A program made the position numbers and the translations under genes. Shown one piece after another: positions 44,655 through 53,723 of a stretch of DNA of 64,000 nt. Numbering within the stretch: the first letter of the stretch is position 1; each line of letters begins with the position of its first letter. The notes beneath the pieces were generated by a model that saw only the letters and a program-made list of their open reading frames with translations, made no database searches and had not been told where the DNA came from. The stretch lies in NCBI RefSeq assembly GCF_009725165.1, contig NZ_WNZW01000007.1, positions 1-64,000 on the forward strand, read 5' to 3'. The DNA is from Paenibacillus woosongensis. Lineage in GTDB: Bacteria > Bacillota > Bacilli > Paenibacillales > Paenibacillaceae.

Positions 44655-45605
44655 CTATCCGCTTCCTGGATAACGGAGCGTCTCGCCATGAAGCAGGATC
44701 TTGATAGCCTCTTCCGCGATTCCCCTGCGCTTCCGGTCCTCCTCTAAGCGATCAAGCGCCTCCCGCGCGGTATCGTCGGCAAGCCGGAACGTCCCGTAAT
44801 GCATCGGAATCATCAGCTTCGCCTTCACGTCGAGAAATGCCTGCAGCGCCTCCTCCGGAGTCGTATGCTGCGAGGTCATGAACCATTCCGGTTCATAGGC
44901 GCCAATCGGCAATAAGGCAATATCGATCTTATAGCGCTTGCCAATCTCCTCAAAGCCGCGGAAATAACCGCTGTCGCCGGCGAAATAAACGACATGCTCC
45001 TGCTGCCCTTCCGTTGTCCCCGCCGGTTCCAGAACATATCCGCCCCAATGCGACGTATTCGTATCAAACAGCGTCCGCCGCGTCCAATGCTGGGTCGGCA
45101 CAAACGAAATTTTGGCATCGCCGATCTCCATATGCTCCCACCAGCTCATCTCGTGAACGCGTTTAAACCCTTTGCGCCGCAGCTTGCGTCCTAAGCCGAT
45201 GGGCACGATGAGCTGGGTGTTTGCCCCATACAGCCTGCGGATGGAAGAAATATGCATATGGTCATAGTGGGAATGAGAAATGAGAATAACATCAAGCTCA
45301 GGTACGTCGGTAATAGGTATTCCCGGCGTTCCAAGCCTGCGCTGAAATCCCATTCGCCCGGCCCAGACGGGATCGGTCACGATATTCAGGCCCTTGTATT
45401 GAATCAGAAATGTAGCGTGGCCTATCCAGGTCACAGTAAGCTCGGTTGTATTGGCCTGCAAAAAATCAAGCTGCGGCGTAGAGTTTGGAATGATGTAGGA
45501 GTAGTCTTTCTTCTTGCTGCGCCGCTCCTCCCGCCATTGTCTGAACTGCTTTAAGGTTTTGTCAGTGTTGACATTGTCGATGTTCGTATAGCGTTTCTTG
45601 GCCAT
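44655..45605 (-). CDS. MBL-fold hydrolase, NAPE-PLD/UlaG-like
   Basis: 316 residues. Metal-binding motif HSHYDHMH (in LISHSHYDHMHISS), later ligands in VPTQHWTRR, YFAGDSGYF and IPMHYGTF. N-terminal WIGHATFLIQYKGLNIVTDPVW is typical of the NAPE-PLD-like group, often phosphodiesterases or lactonases. Cytosolic and basic N-terminus. Single gene with its own terminator; the substrate is unknown. Confidence 0.87.
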   Translation of the reverse strand: MAKKRYTNIDNVNTDKTLKQFRQWREERRSKKKDYSYIIPNSTPQLDFLQANTTELTVTWIGHATFLIQYKGLNIVTDPVWAGRMGFQRRLGTPGIPITDVPELDVILISHSHYDHMHISSIRRLYGANTQLIVPIGLGRKLRRKGFKRVHEMSWWEHMEIGDAKISFVPTQHWTRRTLFDTNTSHWGGYVLEPAGTTEGQQEHVVYFAGDSGYFRGFEEIGKRYKIDIALLPIGAYEPEWFMTSQHTTPEEALQAFLDVKAKLMIPMHYGTFRLADDTAREALDRLEEDRKRRGIAEEAIKILLHGETLRYPGSG

Positions 45606-45711
45606 GCTTGAGGATACCCTCCTTCTATCTCCCCTCCAGTTTGTTCTTTGCGTTTTTTATTTTACTATATTTAGAACATATACACCCGTAAAAGCAAAGG
45701 ATTGAATCAAA

Positions 45712-45813
45712 TTAATCGATAGGATCTTTATAACGGTAGGCGTACACGAACAAAAACACGACCGCGGCGATCAGGACCAGCTGTGGCGCCCTCATCATCA
45801 AAAAATGTTCCAT
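45712..45813 (-). CDS. cydS: CydS-like small subunit of cytochrome bd oxidase
   Basis: 33 residues, MEHFLMMRAPQLVLIAAVVF then LFVYAYRYKDPID: one transmembrane helix with a short charged end. It starts 9 nt after the cydB stop. The Geobacillus bd oxidase contains a 33-residue third subunit, CydS, with the same length and topology, encoded right after cydB. Sequence identity is low, so position, size and one-helix design carry the call. GGTGAG is a weak ribosome site. Confidence 0.7.
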   Translation of the reverse strand: MEHFLMMRAPQLVLIAAVVFLFVYAYRYKDPID

Positions 45814-45821
45814 GGCTTAGC

Positions 45822-46853
45822 TCACCCCTTCTTCGGCGATCCTCCCCGAATGTATTTGGCATCAAATAGGAATAAACGCATCAGCAGCACAAGCGAAGGG
45901 ATCAGGATGAACAGCCCGGCAATAAACGCCGTAATGAGCGCCACCGCCATCGTTTCGTTCGTGAAGCCTTCGTAAATGCTTACCTGTTTGTAGAGAATAT
46001 AGGGCAAATGGGATCGGCCGTATCCGTACCAGGCAAAGCCGAATTGCAGCATTACGAGCAGAAAGGACCAGCCCAGGCGGATTCTCTTCCAAACGAAATA
46101 GACGGCGAGCAAAAAGCACAGAAACGATGCGATAAACATCCAAGCCATACTGAGCATATTTTGGAAATGCTCGGGATTATGCCGATTGATCTGAAAAAAA
46201 GCCAGCACAGAAGCGGCAATCGTGGGTGCGCTCCACAAGAGCGCATATCCTCGCAGCACTTCGAAGGCCACGCGGTCTCCCGCTTTTTTTGCGTAATAGG
46301 TCAAGAACATGGCGGAAATGTACAGCACGGAGACGAGCGCCAGCACAATGACGGACCAGGTGTAGGGACTAGCGAAGAAACTCGCCCAATCCAGGACAAC
46401 ATGGCCGCGCTCTTCCCGGATGATGCCGCCTTCCGATATGGCCAGCACCGTCGATAGCGCCGCTGGAATCAGCAGTCCCGTCGCCCCGTAGATCGCCATA
46501 TATACCTTGTTGTCTTCCCTGCTGCTTCCGTAGGTGTTATAGGCGTAATAAGCGCCGCGAAGCCCCAGCAGCACCGTGGCCAGGCTGCCCGGAACGAGCA
46601 GCGCCGTGCCGTAGTAGTACGCTGAAATCGGAAAGAAACCGACAAGGCCGACGACGAAGAAGATCAGGAATACGTTCGTCACTTCCCAGACGGGGGAAAG
46701 ATAACGCTGAATGATATGGTGGACTCGGTTCTTCTGCCCGGTTATGACGCTGTAATAGCTGAAAAAACCGGCTCCGAAATCGATCGATGCCACGATCAAA
46801 TAGCCGAATAGAAACGTCCAGAGCACCGTAATTCCGATAATTTCGTAGCTCAT
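45822..46853 (-). CDS. cydB: Cytochrome bd-type quinol oxidase subunit II
   Basis: 343 residues, about eight to nine transmembrane helices. The N-terminal segment YEIIGITVLWTFLFGYLIVASIDFGAGFFSYY and the following WEVTNVFLIFFVVGLVGFFP fit CydB, which pairs with CydA. It overlaps cydA by 4 nt. The sequence resembles the YthB branch of Bacillales bd oxidases more than classic CydB; that comparison is from memory. Confidence 0.9.
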   Translation of the reverse strand: MSYEIIGITVLWTFLFGYLIVASIDFGAGFFSYYSVITGQKNRVHHIIQRYLSPVWEVTNVFLIFFVVGLVGFFPISAYYYGTALLVPGSLATVLLGLRGAYYAYNTYGSSREDNKVYMAIYGATGLLIPAALSTVLAISEGGIIREERGHVVLDWASFFASPYTWSVIVLALVSVLYISAMFLTYYAKKAGDRVAFEVLRGYALLWSAPTIAASVLAFFQINRHNPEHFQNMLSMAWMFIASFLCFLLAVYFVWKRIRLGWSFLLVMLQFGFAWYGYGRSHLPYILYKQVSIYEGFTNETMAVALITAFIAGLFILIPSLVLLMRLFLFDAKYIRGGSPKKG

Positions 46854-48199
46854 CCCTGACCTCCTTCCTCGATTCCCCGCTCTCTCATTTCCGTAAACAC
46901 GTCTTTATTGCGGAATAGCTTGGCTAATACGTAAACGCACGATACGCAAAGGACGAGATACAAAATAATGAACAGCAGGAGCATCGAGCCGACATGCGGG
47001 GAAGTCGTCGCAGCATCAACGACTCTCATGTAGCCGCGAACGATCCAGGGCTGCCGCCCGATTTCGGCGAACATCCATCCTAGCTCAATCGACACCATCG
47101 CAAACGGCCCCAGCGTAAGTATGCCGATCAACAGCCATTTCGGATAGCCCTTGTTGCGGCCAGGCAGCCAGCGGCGCAGCAGAAACAGGAACGGAATGAG
47201 AACGAGCAGCATGCCGATCGTCACCTTCATATCGAACATGTAGTGAATAAGCAGCGGCGGCCAGTCGTCCTGGGGATATTCTTCGAGGCCAATCACTTTG
47301 GTGTTCGGGGTGCTCCCCGCCAGGATGCTGAGCGCGTAAGGAATCCGCAGCGCATATTTCACCTCATGATTCTCATTCAGAATCCCTCCATAAATGAGGG
47401 GAGCCTTCTCCATCGTCTCGAAGTGCCACTCCGCTGCCGCCAGCTTCTCCGGCTGGTACTTCGCCAGAAATTTGCCGGAGAAATCCCCAATGACCGCCGT
47501 GGATACCGCAAAGACGAACGCGCATGTCACCGTGAGCTTGAGTGCTTTTTTGAAATAAGGGTGATTTCGCCCCTTAAGCAAGCTATAGGCGGCAATGCCC
47601 GCCAGCAGCCCCGAGCTCATCGTCAGCGAAGACGCCAGCACGTGCGATACCTTGGTCGGCGTAGCCGGGTTAAACATGGCTCTTAGCGGGTCGATATTCG
47701 TAAATACACCGTTCTCCAGCGTAAATCCCTGGGGCGTATTCATGAAGGCATTGACCGTGGTAATAAAAAATGCCGAAGAAAATGCCCCAAGCACGACCGG
47801 GATCAGCAGCAGCAGGTGCAGGATCGGCCGTCTGAACCGCTCCCATGTATACAAGTATATGCCGAGAAAAATCGCTTCGACAAAGAAAGCAAACGTCTCC
47901 ATAAAAAGCGGAAGAGCGATCGCCTGCCCGGCTACGCGCATGAAGCTGGGCCACAGCAAGCTGAGCTGCAGGCCAATCGATGTGCCCGTGACAACGCCAA
48001 CTGCAACGGAAATAACAAATCCGCGGGCCCATCTGCGGGCGAGCAGGGAATAATGGGGGTCCTTATGCGTAATCCCCCTCCATTCAGCCAAAGCGATAAT
48101 GAGCGGAACGCCTACTCCGATTGAAGCGAAGTTAATATGTACAAACAAGGTGAGGCCGGTTAGAATCCGGCTCAATGTGACTGGATCCATAGAGAACAT
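46850..48199 (-). CDS. cydA: Cytochrome bd-type quinol oxidase subunit I
   Basis: 449 residues with nine or so transmembrane helices; oxidises quinol and reduces O2 to water with high affinity. Haem ligands and motifs include His21 in LFVHINFASIG, the GRQPW motif (AEIGRQPWIVRGYMR) and the quinol loop segment WHFETMEKAPLIYGG. The short Q-loop fits the YthA/CioA-like group. The ribosome site AGGGAG is rather far from ATG 48199. First main gene of the cyd set. Confidence 0.92.
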   Translation of the reverse strand: MFSMDPVTLSRILTGLTLFVHINFASIGVGVPLIIALAEWRGITHKDPHYSLLARRWARGFVISVAVGVVTGTSIGLQLSLLWPSFMRVAGQAIALPLFMETFAFFVEAIFLGIYLYTWERFRRPILHLLLLIPVVLGAFSSAFFITTVNAFMNTPQGFTLENGVFTNIDPLRAMFNPATPTKVSHVLASSLTMSSGLLAGIAAYSLLKGRNHPYFKKALKLTVTCAFVFAVSTAVIGDFSGKFLAKYQPEKLAAAEWHFETMEKAPLIYGGILNENHEVKYALRIPYALSILAGSTPNTKVIGLEEYPQDDWPPLLIHYMFDMKVTIGMLLVLIPFLFLLRRWLPGRNKGYPKWLLIGILTLGPFAMVSIELGWMFAEIGRQPWIVRGYMRVVDAATTSPHVGSMLLLFIILYLVLCVSCVYVLAKLFRNKDVFTEMRERGIEEGGQG

Positions 48200-48359
48200 G
48201 GGTCTGGCTCGGCTCCCTTCTCGTCATAATCCAGCGTCCGGGTTCCGGCTCCGCTGGCGCGCCCAAATACCGGAGGGCACTCTTGATGGTGGCATACAGC
48301 ATAATGACTGCTACGATGAAGCAGACGAGGATAAGTATCCGTTCCTGCCGCTGGTACAT
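48132..48359 (-). CDS. Putative small membrane protein upstream of cydA
   Basis: 75 residues from ATG 48359: QERILILVCFIVAVIMLYAT forms a clear membrane helix, followed by a polar tail. GGGGAGG lies 13 nt before the ATG, longer than usual. The 3' end overlaps cydA by 68 nt in another frame. It could be a bd-associated protein like YthC or a chance frame; the compact helix just before cydA argues for the first. Moderate to low certainty. Confidence 0.4.
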   Translation of the reverse strand: MYQRQERILILVCFIVAVIMLYATIKSALRYLGAPAEPEPGRWIMTRREPSQTHVLYGSSHIEPDSNRPHLVCTY

Positions 48360-48527
48360 AATAAACGATGCGCCTCCCCTTTGATTCGATTCGTCTACCT
48401 GTAGTGTGCCGCCCGGGTTCCTTTTTATTCCTGACCGGTCCTGGGCATGCCGTTCTTCCGGGCTTGCTTCCGAGACTTGGGTTAACCCTTTCCTTGATGT
48501 ACAATAAATTGAAAGGAGTGTGAACAA

Positions 48528-49679
48528 ATGATGAAAATTGTATTTATCGAACCGACGCCGAGCCCGAATACGATGAAGCTCCATCTGAGTGAAAGTCTGG
48601 AGCCGGGCATCCGCAAAACATATACGCTAGACAACGAACGCTCAGCCCCGTCATGGATTGCAAGAATGCTGCATATTCCGGGGGTGAAGAGTGTCTTTCA
48701 TACCGCCGACTTCGTTGCTCTTGACCGGAAGGGCAATGCCGATTGGTCGGCGATCTTGACCGAGGTTCAATCGCAGTTCGGCCAGGAGGGCATTGCTTCC
48801 GCGTGGGAGCAAAGCGATTCAGAGGCTGCGCAAGGCTACGGCGAAGCGCAGGTCTTCGTGCAATTTTTTCGCAGCATCCCGATGCAGATCCGCGTGAAAT
48901 CCGGCAGCCAGGAGGAGCGGATCGGCCTCAGCGAGCGCTTCGTGGCCGCGGTGACCGAGGTGTCCAGCGCGACGCTGATCAAAGAGCGTAAGCTGACCGA
49001 CTACGGCGTGCGTTACGGCGAGCTGGCGGATATCGCCCGCGAGGTGGAGCAGGAGCTGGAGGCGGCCTACCCGCCGGAACGGCTGCGGGCGCTCGTGGCG
49101 CAGGCGATCGAGCACGGGAGCAGCGAAGGCGAATTCGTCGAGCAGCGCCGCGAGCTTAGCCTGGACGAGGTGCGCGAGCGGATGCAGAGCGACGATTGGC
49201 GCGTTCGCTACGCAGGCCTGGAGGCGCTGAAGCCGGATGCCGAAGCGCTGCCGCTGCTTGCCGAGGCGCTTGGCGACAAGCAAATGCAGGTGCGCCGCCT
49301 GGCCGTCGTCTACCTCGGCGATATCGGCAAGCCGGCCATGGACCTGCTCTATGAAGCGCTGCGCGATAAGTCCCCAGCGGTGCGCCGCACGGCAGGCGAT
49401 ACGCTGTCGGACATCGGCGATCCGGGGGCAACGAAGGCGATGATTGCCGCGCTTCAGGATTCGAGCAAGCTTGTTCGCTGGCGGGCGGCCCGCTTCCTCT
49501 ACGAGGTCGGCACAGATGAGGCGCGCGACGCGCTCCGCGCTGCCTCGGATGACCCGGAATTCGAGGTTGGCCTTCAGGCGCGGATGGCGCTTGAGCGAAT
49601 CGAATCTGGAGAGCAGGCCGCAGGCACGATCTGGCAGCAGATGGCGCAGCACCGGCAGAACAGCGCGAAGGATGCTTGA
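48528..49679 (+). CDS. cvfC: Conserved virulence factor C-like protein (NifU_N and HEAT repeats)
   Basis: 383 residues. An N-terminal NifU/Scaffold-type domain (about 1-85: VFIEPTPSPNTMKLHLSES, IPGVKSVFHTADFVALDRK) is followed by a helical middle and C-terminal HEAT-like repeats (about 215-360: WRVRYAGLEALK, MQVRRLAVVYLGDIG, PAVRRTAGDTLSDIG, KLVRWRAARFLYEVG). The layout matches S. aureus CvfC and B. subtilis YpgR. Molecular function unclear. AAAGGAG before ATG. The gene is more GC-rich than its neighbours. Confidence 0.85.
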   Translation: MMKIVFIEPTPSPNTMKLHLSESLEPGIRKTYTLDNERSAPSWIARMLHIPGVKSVFHTADFVALDRKGNADWSAILTEVQSQFGQEGIASAWEQSDSEAAQGYGEAQVFVQFFRSIPMQIRVKSGSQEERIGLSERFVAAVTEVSSATLIKERKLTDYGVRYGELADIAREVEQELEAAYPPERLRALVAQAIEHGSSEGEFVEQRRELSLDEVRERMQSDDWRVRYAGLEALKPDAEALPLLAEALGDKQMQVRRLAVVYLGDIGKPAMDLLYEALRDKSPAVRRTAGDTLSDIGDPGATKAMIAALQDSSKLVRWRAARFLYEVGTDEARDALRAASDDPEFEVGLQARMALERIESGEQAAGTIWQQMAQHRQNSAKDA

Positions 49680-49728
49680 TTCCAGCTAGTCTGCCTGATC
49701 CATCAGCCTGGATGTCAATATTTGATCA

Positions 49729-49757
49729 TTGTCCTTGGCAGGCTGCTGTTATATACT
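49729..49757 (+). promoter_or_regulatory. Promoter of the lysine riboswitch-permease unit
   Basis: TTGTCC (49729-49734), 17-nt spacer, TATACT (49752-49757), about 50 nt before the aptamer. Confidence 0.55.
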
Positions 49758-49809
49758 TTGTAATCAGTTCATCTGACATTTTAATAAGAGCCTCATCGGC
49801 ATTTCGGAT

Positions 49810-50063
49810 GAGGTAGAGGTCGCGATGTTGATCAGTACGTCCGGGGAGGCTTGGAAGCCGCCGATGAACCGGATGGAAAGGCAGCATCGCCGAAGTGTGA
49901 ACGTCCTGCTTCCCATGGACGGACATGCTGGGGCTGTTGCCGAAAGGGACAGAACTGTCACGGCTGACTCCTGCAGAAAGCTGTGTTGTGCTATCTTGAG
50001 GATTGTTTATGGGGATCACGGTATAGTGATAAGACCGCGGAACCTTTCCGGCGGTCTTTTTCT
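49810..50063 (+). promoter_or_regulatory. Lysine riboswitch with intrinsic terminator
   Basis: The aptamer runs 49810-49997, closed by P1 GAGGTAG (49810-49816) with CTATCTT (49991-49997). L-box landmarks in order: AGAGGTCGCGA, AGTAC, GGGGAGGC, GGCAGCATCGCCGAAGTG, then CTGGGGCTGTTGCCGAAAGG and GACAGAACTGTCAC. The expression platform is the terminator at 50032-50063 (GACCGC-GGAA...TTCC-GGCGGTC followed by TTTTTC). Known: lysine binding promotes termination in L-boxes. A hairpin at 49791-49813 (CCTCATC/GATGAGG) competes with the P1 5' strand. Confidence 0.9.
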
Positions 50064-50097
50064 TTTTCGCTTTATTTTAACTGAGAGGATGCAGACC

Positions 50098-51558
50098 ATG
50101 AATAGCAACAATACAAACACATCTCAATTGAACCGGGGGCTCAAAGCCCGCCATATGACGATGATCGCCCTCGGCGGGTCGATCGGAACAGGGCTTTTCC
50201 TCGCCAGTGGAGGAGCGATCGCTTCGGCGGGCCCTGGAGGCGCCCTTCTTGCTTACGCCGCCGTCGGAATCATGGTGTATTTCCTGATGACGAGCCTAGG
50301 CGAGCTGGCTACGTATATGCCGGATTCAGGTTCGTTCGAGACTTACGCCTCGCGTTTTGTCGATCCATCTCTGGGCTTCGCCATGGGCTGGAATTTCTGG
50401 TATAACTGGGCGATTACGATTGCGGCCGAGCTGTCAGCGGCAACGCTGATTATCAAGTACTGGTTTCCGGACAGCTCATCCCTATTGTGGAGCGTTCTAT
50501 TCCTTGCCCTCATCTTGGGTCTCAATCTTCTATCCGTTAAGGGATACGGCGAATCGGAATATTGGTTTGCCACCATTAAGGTTGCGGTAGTTATTATATT
50601 TCTAGCGGTCGGTGTGCTGATGATCTTTGGCATTATCGGCGGCGAGGCCGTCGGCTTCAAAAATTTCACGATCGGCGATGCGCCGTTCCACGGCGGATTC
50701 TTCGCTTTCCTCGGCGTATTTATGGCCGCGGGTTTCTCCTTCCAAGGGACGGAAATGGTCGGCGTCGCCGCAGGCGAAAGCGACAACCCGCGGGAACACG
50801 TTCCCCGGGCGATCCGTCAGGTATTCTGGCGCATCCTTATTTTTTACATTTTGGCGATTTTCGTCATCAGCTTGCTCATTCCTTACACGAATCCTAATTT
50901 GCTGAAGGAAGGCATCGAGAGCATTGGCGTCAGCCCGTTCACGCTCGTCTTCGAAAAAGCCGGACTGGCTTTCGCCGCCTCGGTGATGAACGCGGTTATT
51001 CTCTCCTCCGTTCTGTCCGCGGGCAATTCCGGCATGTATGCGTCCTCCCGCGTTCTGTACTCGCTAGCCAAGCGGGGCAAAGCGCCGAAGTTCCTTGCCC
51101 GGCTCAGCCGCCGGGGATTGCCGATCAATGCGCTGCTGCTGACGACGCTGGTTGGAATGACCGCCTTCCTGGCCTCCCTGTTCGGAGACGGGATCGTGTA
51201 TACGTGGCTGCTTAACGCCTCGGGGATGTGCGGATTTATTACCTGGCTCGGCATCGCGATCAGCCATTACCGCTTCCGGCGGGCCTATATTGCCCAAGGC
51301 CGGGACCTGAACGATCTTCCCTACAAGGCTAAATGGTTCCCGTTTGGTCCGATCTTTGCCTTTGTACTATGCATTGTCGTCATACTGGGGCAAAATTTGT
51401 CGGCCTTCACCGGAGGGCAGATCGATTGGTACGGCCTCGTCGTTTCATATATTAGCGTTCCCTTGTTCCTAATTATCTGGCTCGGGTACAAATGGATTAA
51501 ACGCACCAAAGTGGTTCCCCTGCAGGAATGTGAGCTGGAGCCGCCGGCACGAAATTAA
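50098..51558 (+). CDS. lysP: Lysine permease, LysP-type amino acid transporter
   Basis: 486 residues from ATG 50098 (GAGAGGA upstream), twelve transmembrane helices of the APC superfamily. Signature segments are RGLKARHMTMIALGGSIGTGLFLASGGAI in TM1 and the AAGFSFQGTEMVGVAAGESDNP loop. The family transports basic or aromatic amino acids. The lysine riboswitch directly in front makes lysine the likely substrate and explains its control. Terminator at 51584-51631. Confidence 0.92.
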   Translation: MNSNNTNTSQLNRGLKARHMTMIALGGSIGTGLFLASGGAIASAGPGGALLAYAAVGIMVYFLMTSLGELATYMPDSGSFETYASRFVDPSLGFAMGWNFWYNWAITIAAELSAATLIIKYWFPDSSSLLWSVLFLALILGLNLLSVKGYGESEYWFATIKVAVVIIFLAVGVLMIFGIIGGEAVGFKNFTIGDAPFHGGFFAFLGVFMAAGFSFQGTEMVGVAAGESDNPREHVPRAIRQVFWRILIFYILAIFVISLLIPYTNPNLLKEGIESIGVSPFTLVFEKAGLAFAASVMNAVILSSVLSAGNSGMYASSRVLYSLAKRGKAPKFLARLSRRGLPINALLLTTLVGMTAFLASLFGDGIVYTWLLNASGMCGFITWLGIAISHYRFRRAYIAQGRDLNDLPYKAKWFPFGPIFAFVLCIVVILGQNLSAFTGGQIDWYGLVVSYISVPLFLIIWLGYKWIKRTKVVPLQECELEPPARN

Positions 51559-51583
51559 AATCAAGATCATTCTATACGTAAAA

Positions 51584-51631
51584 AAAGGAGCTGCCCCGAA
51601 GTAGATGACTCTACTCAGGGACAGCTCCTTT
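51584..51631. terminator. Bidirectional terminator
   Basis: Stem AAAGGAGCTG-(CC)CC with GGGACAGCTCCTTT lies between lysP and the convergent transglutaminase-like gene. Confidence 0.75.
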
Positions 51632-51665
51632 CTAATGTAGGCATATGAACTCGAAAATAGCTAAC

Positions 51666-52808
51666 TCAATTATTCTTCCAATGAATTTCGACCCGCAGAT
51701 CATGAGTGCCTTCCAGCGGTTCGGCCAGATAAGAAATATGGCTGAGGCCAAGATCATACAGGCTTCCTAAATGATCGACGAGCTGCCGCTCTGAGCCGGC
51801 ATAGCGGATCGTTACCGTCTGCTGTTTGCTGGCGTTTGCCTGCTTGACCTGAGCTTGAATTCCCTGGGCCGTGCTAAGGGCAGCATCCGGGCGGTACAGC
51901 GTATATTCCAGCTGCTTCTCCAGCTCCTGCAGTCCGGCAGCCGCTTGGCCGCCTGCTGCAATTAGCGATCCGAGCGTCTGACGATAGGATTGCTTTGCAG
52001 CCGGATATATGTTATTCCAGGTATGCGTCTTTCTCATTTGCTCGTCCGTCCGCATATAGTAACCATATTTAACGACACCCGGCATATCCGGGGCAGGATC
52101 ATCCCATGTCGTATCAAGATGGTACCAATGTCCTCCCAAATATACGAGGTTCCAGGCGTGCAATTGGCCGCCCGCACTGCCTTCGACGATTCGATTGTTG
52201 ATTCCCGCCTGCTGCAGGAGCTTGTACGTTAGCAGCGTATATCCCTGGCATACCGCTTCGCCTGTTTTCAAGCCTTCATATGCGGTATATTTCTGCAGCT
52301 TCTCGTCATATTTCATATTTAACACGACATAGTCGTGAATCACTTTTATTTTCTGATGGTCATTCATGCCAGGCTTCAATATTTCCTTCAAAATCGCCTT
52401 TACCCTCTCGTCAACGTAAGCCGACTGCTCTGCCGTCTCCCGGTAGTATACTTGAAAGGTGATCTTGGCCGAACCGGAGGTTCCTTTCCACGAATATGTA
52501 TAACGGTCAACGACATACTTGGTGTAAGGATCGCTCTCCAGCGCCCCGTTTACAGCTTCCTTCAAAATATCCTTCAGGTTGCTCGTCGCGCCCTGATATT
52601 TCAAAGTGATGCTCGTTTTCCTGGCTCCCATAAGCTCGGCTAAGACGGATTGAAGCTCCGTTGAAGAGGTTACGGCTACGTTATCTGCAGCGATTTCCGA
52701 TTGAGCGTATACTTCACTATAACCGACGACCGGCGGTACGGCACCAAACACAATTGCACTTGCAATTCCAGCCGTAATCCATCGTTTTGCGATTTGCTGC
52801 TTCATCAT
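51666..52808 (-). CDS. Secreted transglutaminase-like (cysteine protease fold) protein
   Basis: 380 residues: signal peptide (about 1-36, ending YAQ-SE), an N-terminal beta domain (about 45-135), then a transglutaminase core with the triad Cys187 in GEAVCQGYTLLTYKLL, His217 in LHAWNLVYLGGHWYH and Asp232 in LDTTWDDP. The C-terminal 100 residues form a beta-rich module (RYAGSERQLVDHLGSLYDL) that repeats elements of the N-terminal one. Exported proteases of this type may process wall-associated substrates; the function is not known. Confidence 0.85.
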   Translation of the reverse strand: MMKQQIAKRWITAGIASAIVFGAVPPVVGYSEVYAQSEIAADNVAVTSSTELQSVLAELMGARKTSITLKYQGATSNLKDILKEAVNGALESDPYTKYVVDRYTYSWKGTSGSAKITFQVYYRETAEQSAYVDERVKAILKEILKPGMNDHQKIKVIHDYVVLNMKYDEKLQKYTAYEGLKTGEAVCQGYTLLTYKLLQQAGINNRIVEGSAGGQLHAWNLVYLGGHWYHLDTTWDDPAPDMPGVVKYGYYMRTDEQMRKTHTWNNIYPAAKQSYRQTLGSLIAAGGQAAAGLQELEKQLEYTLYRPDAALSTAQGIQAQVKQANASKQQTVTIRYAGSERQLVDHLGSLYDLGLSHISYLAEPLEGTHDLRVEIHWKNN

Positions 52809-53088
52809 ATCCCAACCCTTCTGTATAAAAATATAGCTTTTCCCGTTAGTTCAAGCCCATTGTAACATAACCTAATATGAAAAGGGCTTCTAGTTTTGTC
52901 GAATCCCCAGTCTCCTGCCGCTGCCTTCAACTTTGTGTCCACATGACAAAAAAGACGCTAAAATGCCTTAATTTCCTAAACGATTTCCTTTTAAATGGAT
53001 GGCAGTTTAGGTATAATATAAAACATATTAAATAGTGTGATAAATATCATTGCGCGACCAGCCATATTAGGAACGGAGAGACAAGTAT

Positions 53089-53286
53089 ATGACTATAGTA
53101 AATATATCGGACATTTCCGTTGAACTTTTTATTACTGTGATGTTTTTTATCCTGATCATTGCCCCGCTAGGCAGCTTAGGTTTGCTGCGCCTGTTCCAAG
53201 GGCGGAAGAAGAGCGGGCTCATTCTGATCGGCAGCGGAATTGTTAGTTATGTCGTATTCCAGTTTGTTGCCGGCTTGATCATCTAA
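53089..53286 (+). CDS. Small two-helix membrane protein
   Basis: 65 residues with two hydrophobic helices (about 10-33 and 42-64) separated by FQGRKKSG. A TATAAT at about 53011-53016 lies upstream. AACGGAGAG precedes the ATG. No family recognised. Followed by a strong terminator. Confidence 0.6.
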   Translation: MTIVNISDISVELFITVMFFILIIAPLGSLGLLRLFQGRKKSGLILIGSGIVSYVVFQFVAGLII

Positions 53287-53325
53287 CACAACGTACACAA
53301 CTTTGTCTTCGCATCTATGGAATAT

Positions 53326-53356
53326 AAGAGGAGAACGGGCTAACCGTTCTCCTCTT
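53326..53356. terminator. Bidirectional terminator
   Basis: A perfect 13-bp stem AAGAGGAGAACGG/CCGTTCTCCTCTT with a 5-nt loop, between the small membrane protein gene and convergent glutaredoxin gene. Confidence 0.8.
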
Positions 53357-53409
53357 CTTGTTCTTATTTAGATTCGGCATCCTTGAATTGGAAGCCATGG
53401 TTTTCAGCC

Positions 53410-53658
53410 TTAGGCTTGAAGCAATGCATGCTCGGCTAATGCCTTATCAAATTGAAGCTTGTTTAATCCAGGAATGCGCTGCTCGCCTATAACTGTGACC
53501 GGAACGACTTGTATTCCCATATCCAATACCTGCTGAGCGAACTCCTTGTTTCTCTGCACGTTGCGCTCCTCGTATGAAACGCCACGCTCCGCAAGGTAGT
53601 TCTTAACCCGATGGCAGTTCGGACAGTTCGTGCTCGTATATACGATAACTTGACTCAT
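53410..53658 (-). CDS. Glutaredoxin-like protein
   Basis: 82 residues with the redox motif CPNC at 12-15 and the cis-proline VVPVTVIG at about 51-58. Small NrdH/YtpP-like glutaredoxin folds of this size act as thiol-disulfide oxidoreductases or de-bacillithiolases (bacilliredoxin-like). It lies next to trxB in the same direction, which fits a thiol-redox role. 65 nt separate it from the trxB end. Confidence 0.88.
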   Translation of the reverse strand: MSQVIVYTSTNCPNCHRVKNYLAERGVSYEERNVQRNKEFAQQVLDMGIQVVPVTVIGEQRIPGLNKLQFDKALAEHALLQA

Positions 53659-53723
53659 ATGATTTCTCCTATTCCCTACCCGGGTTTATCTATTCTATAT
53701 ATCTATTATCAAATAGTTATCTG

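Noticed and set aside
48819-49652. 277-codon open frame antisense to cvfC
   Set aside because: It lies wholly opposite a well-supported GC-rich gene, where long antisense frames are expected, and has low-complexity, arginine-rich content.
49791-49813. CCTCATC/GATGAGG hairpin as a separate terminator
   Set aside because: No U-tract follows and it overlaps the riboswitch P1 strand, so it is more likely part of riboswitch folding.
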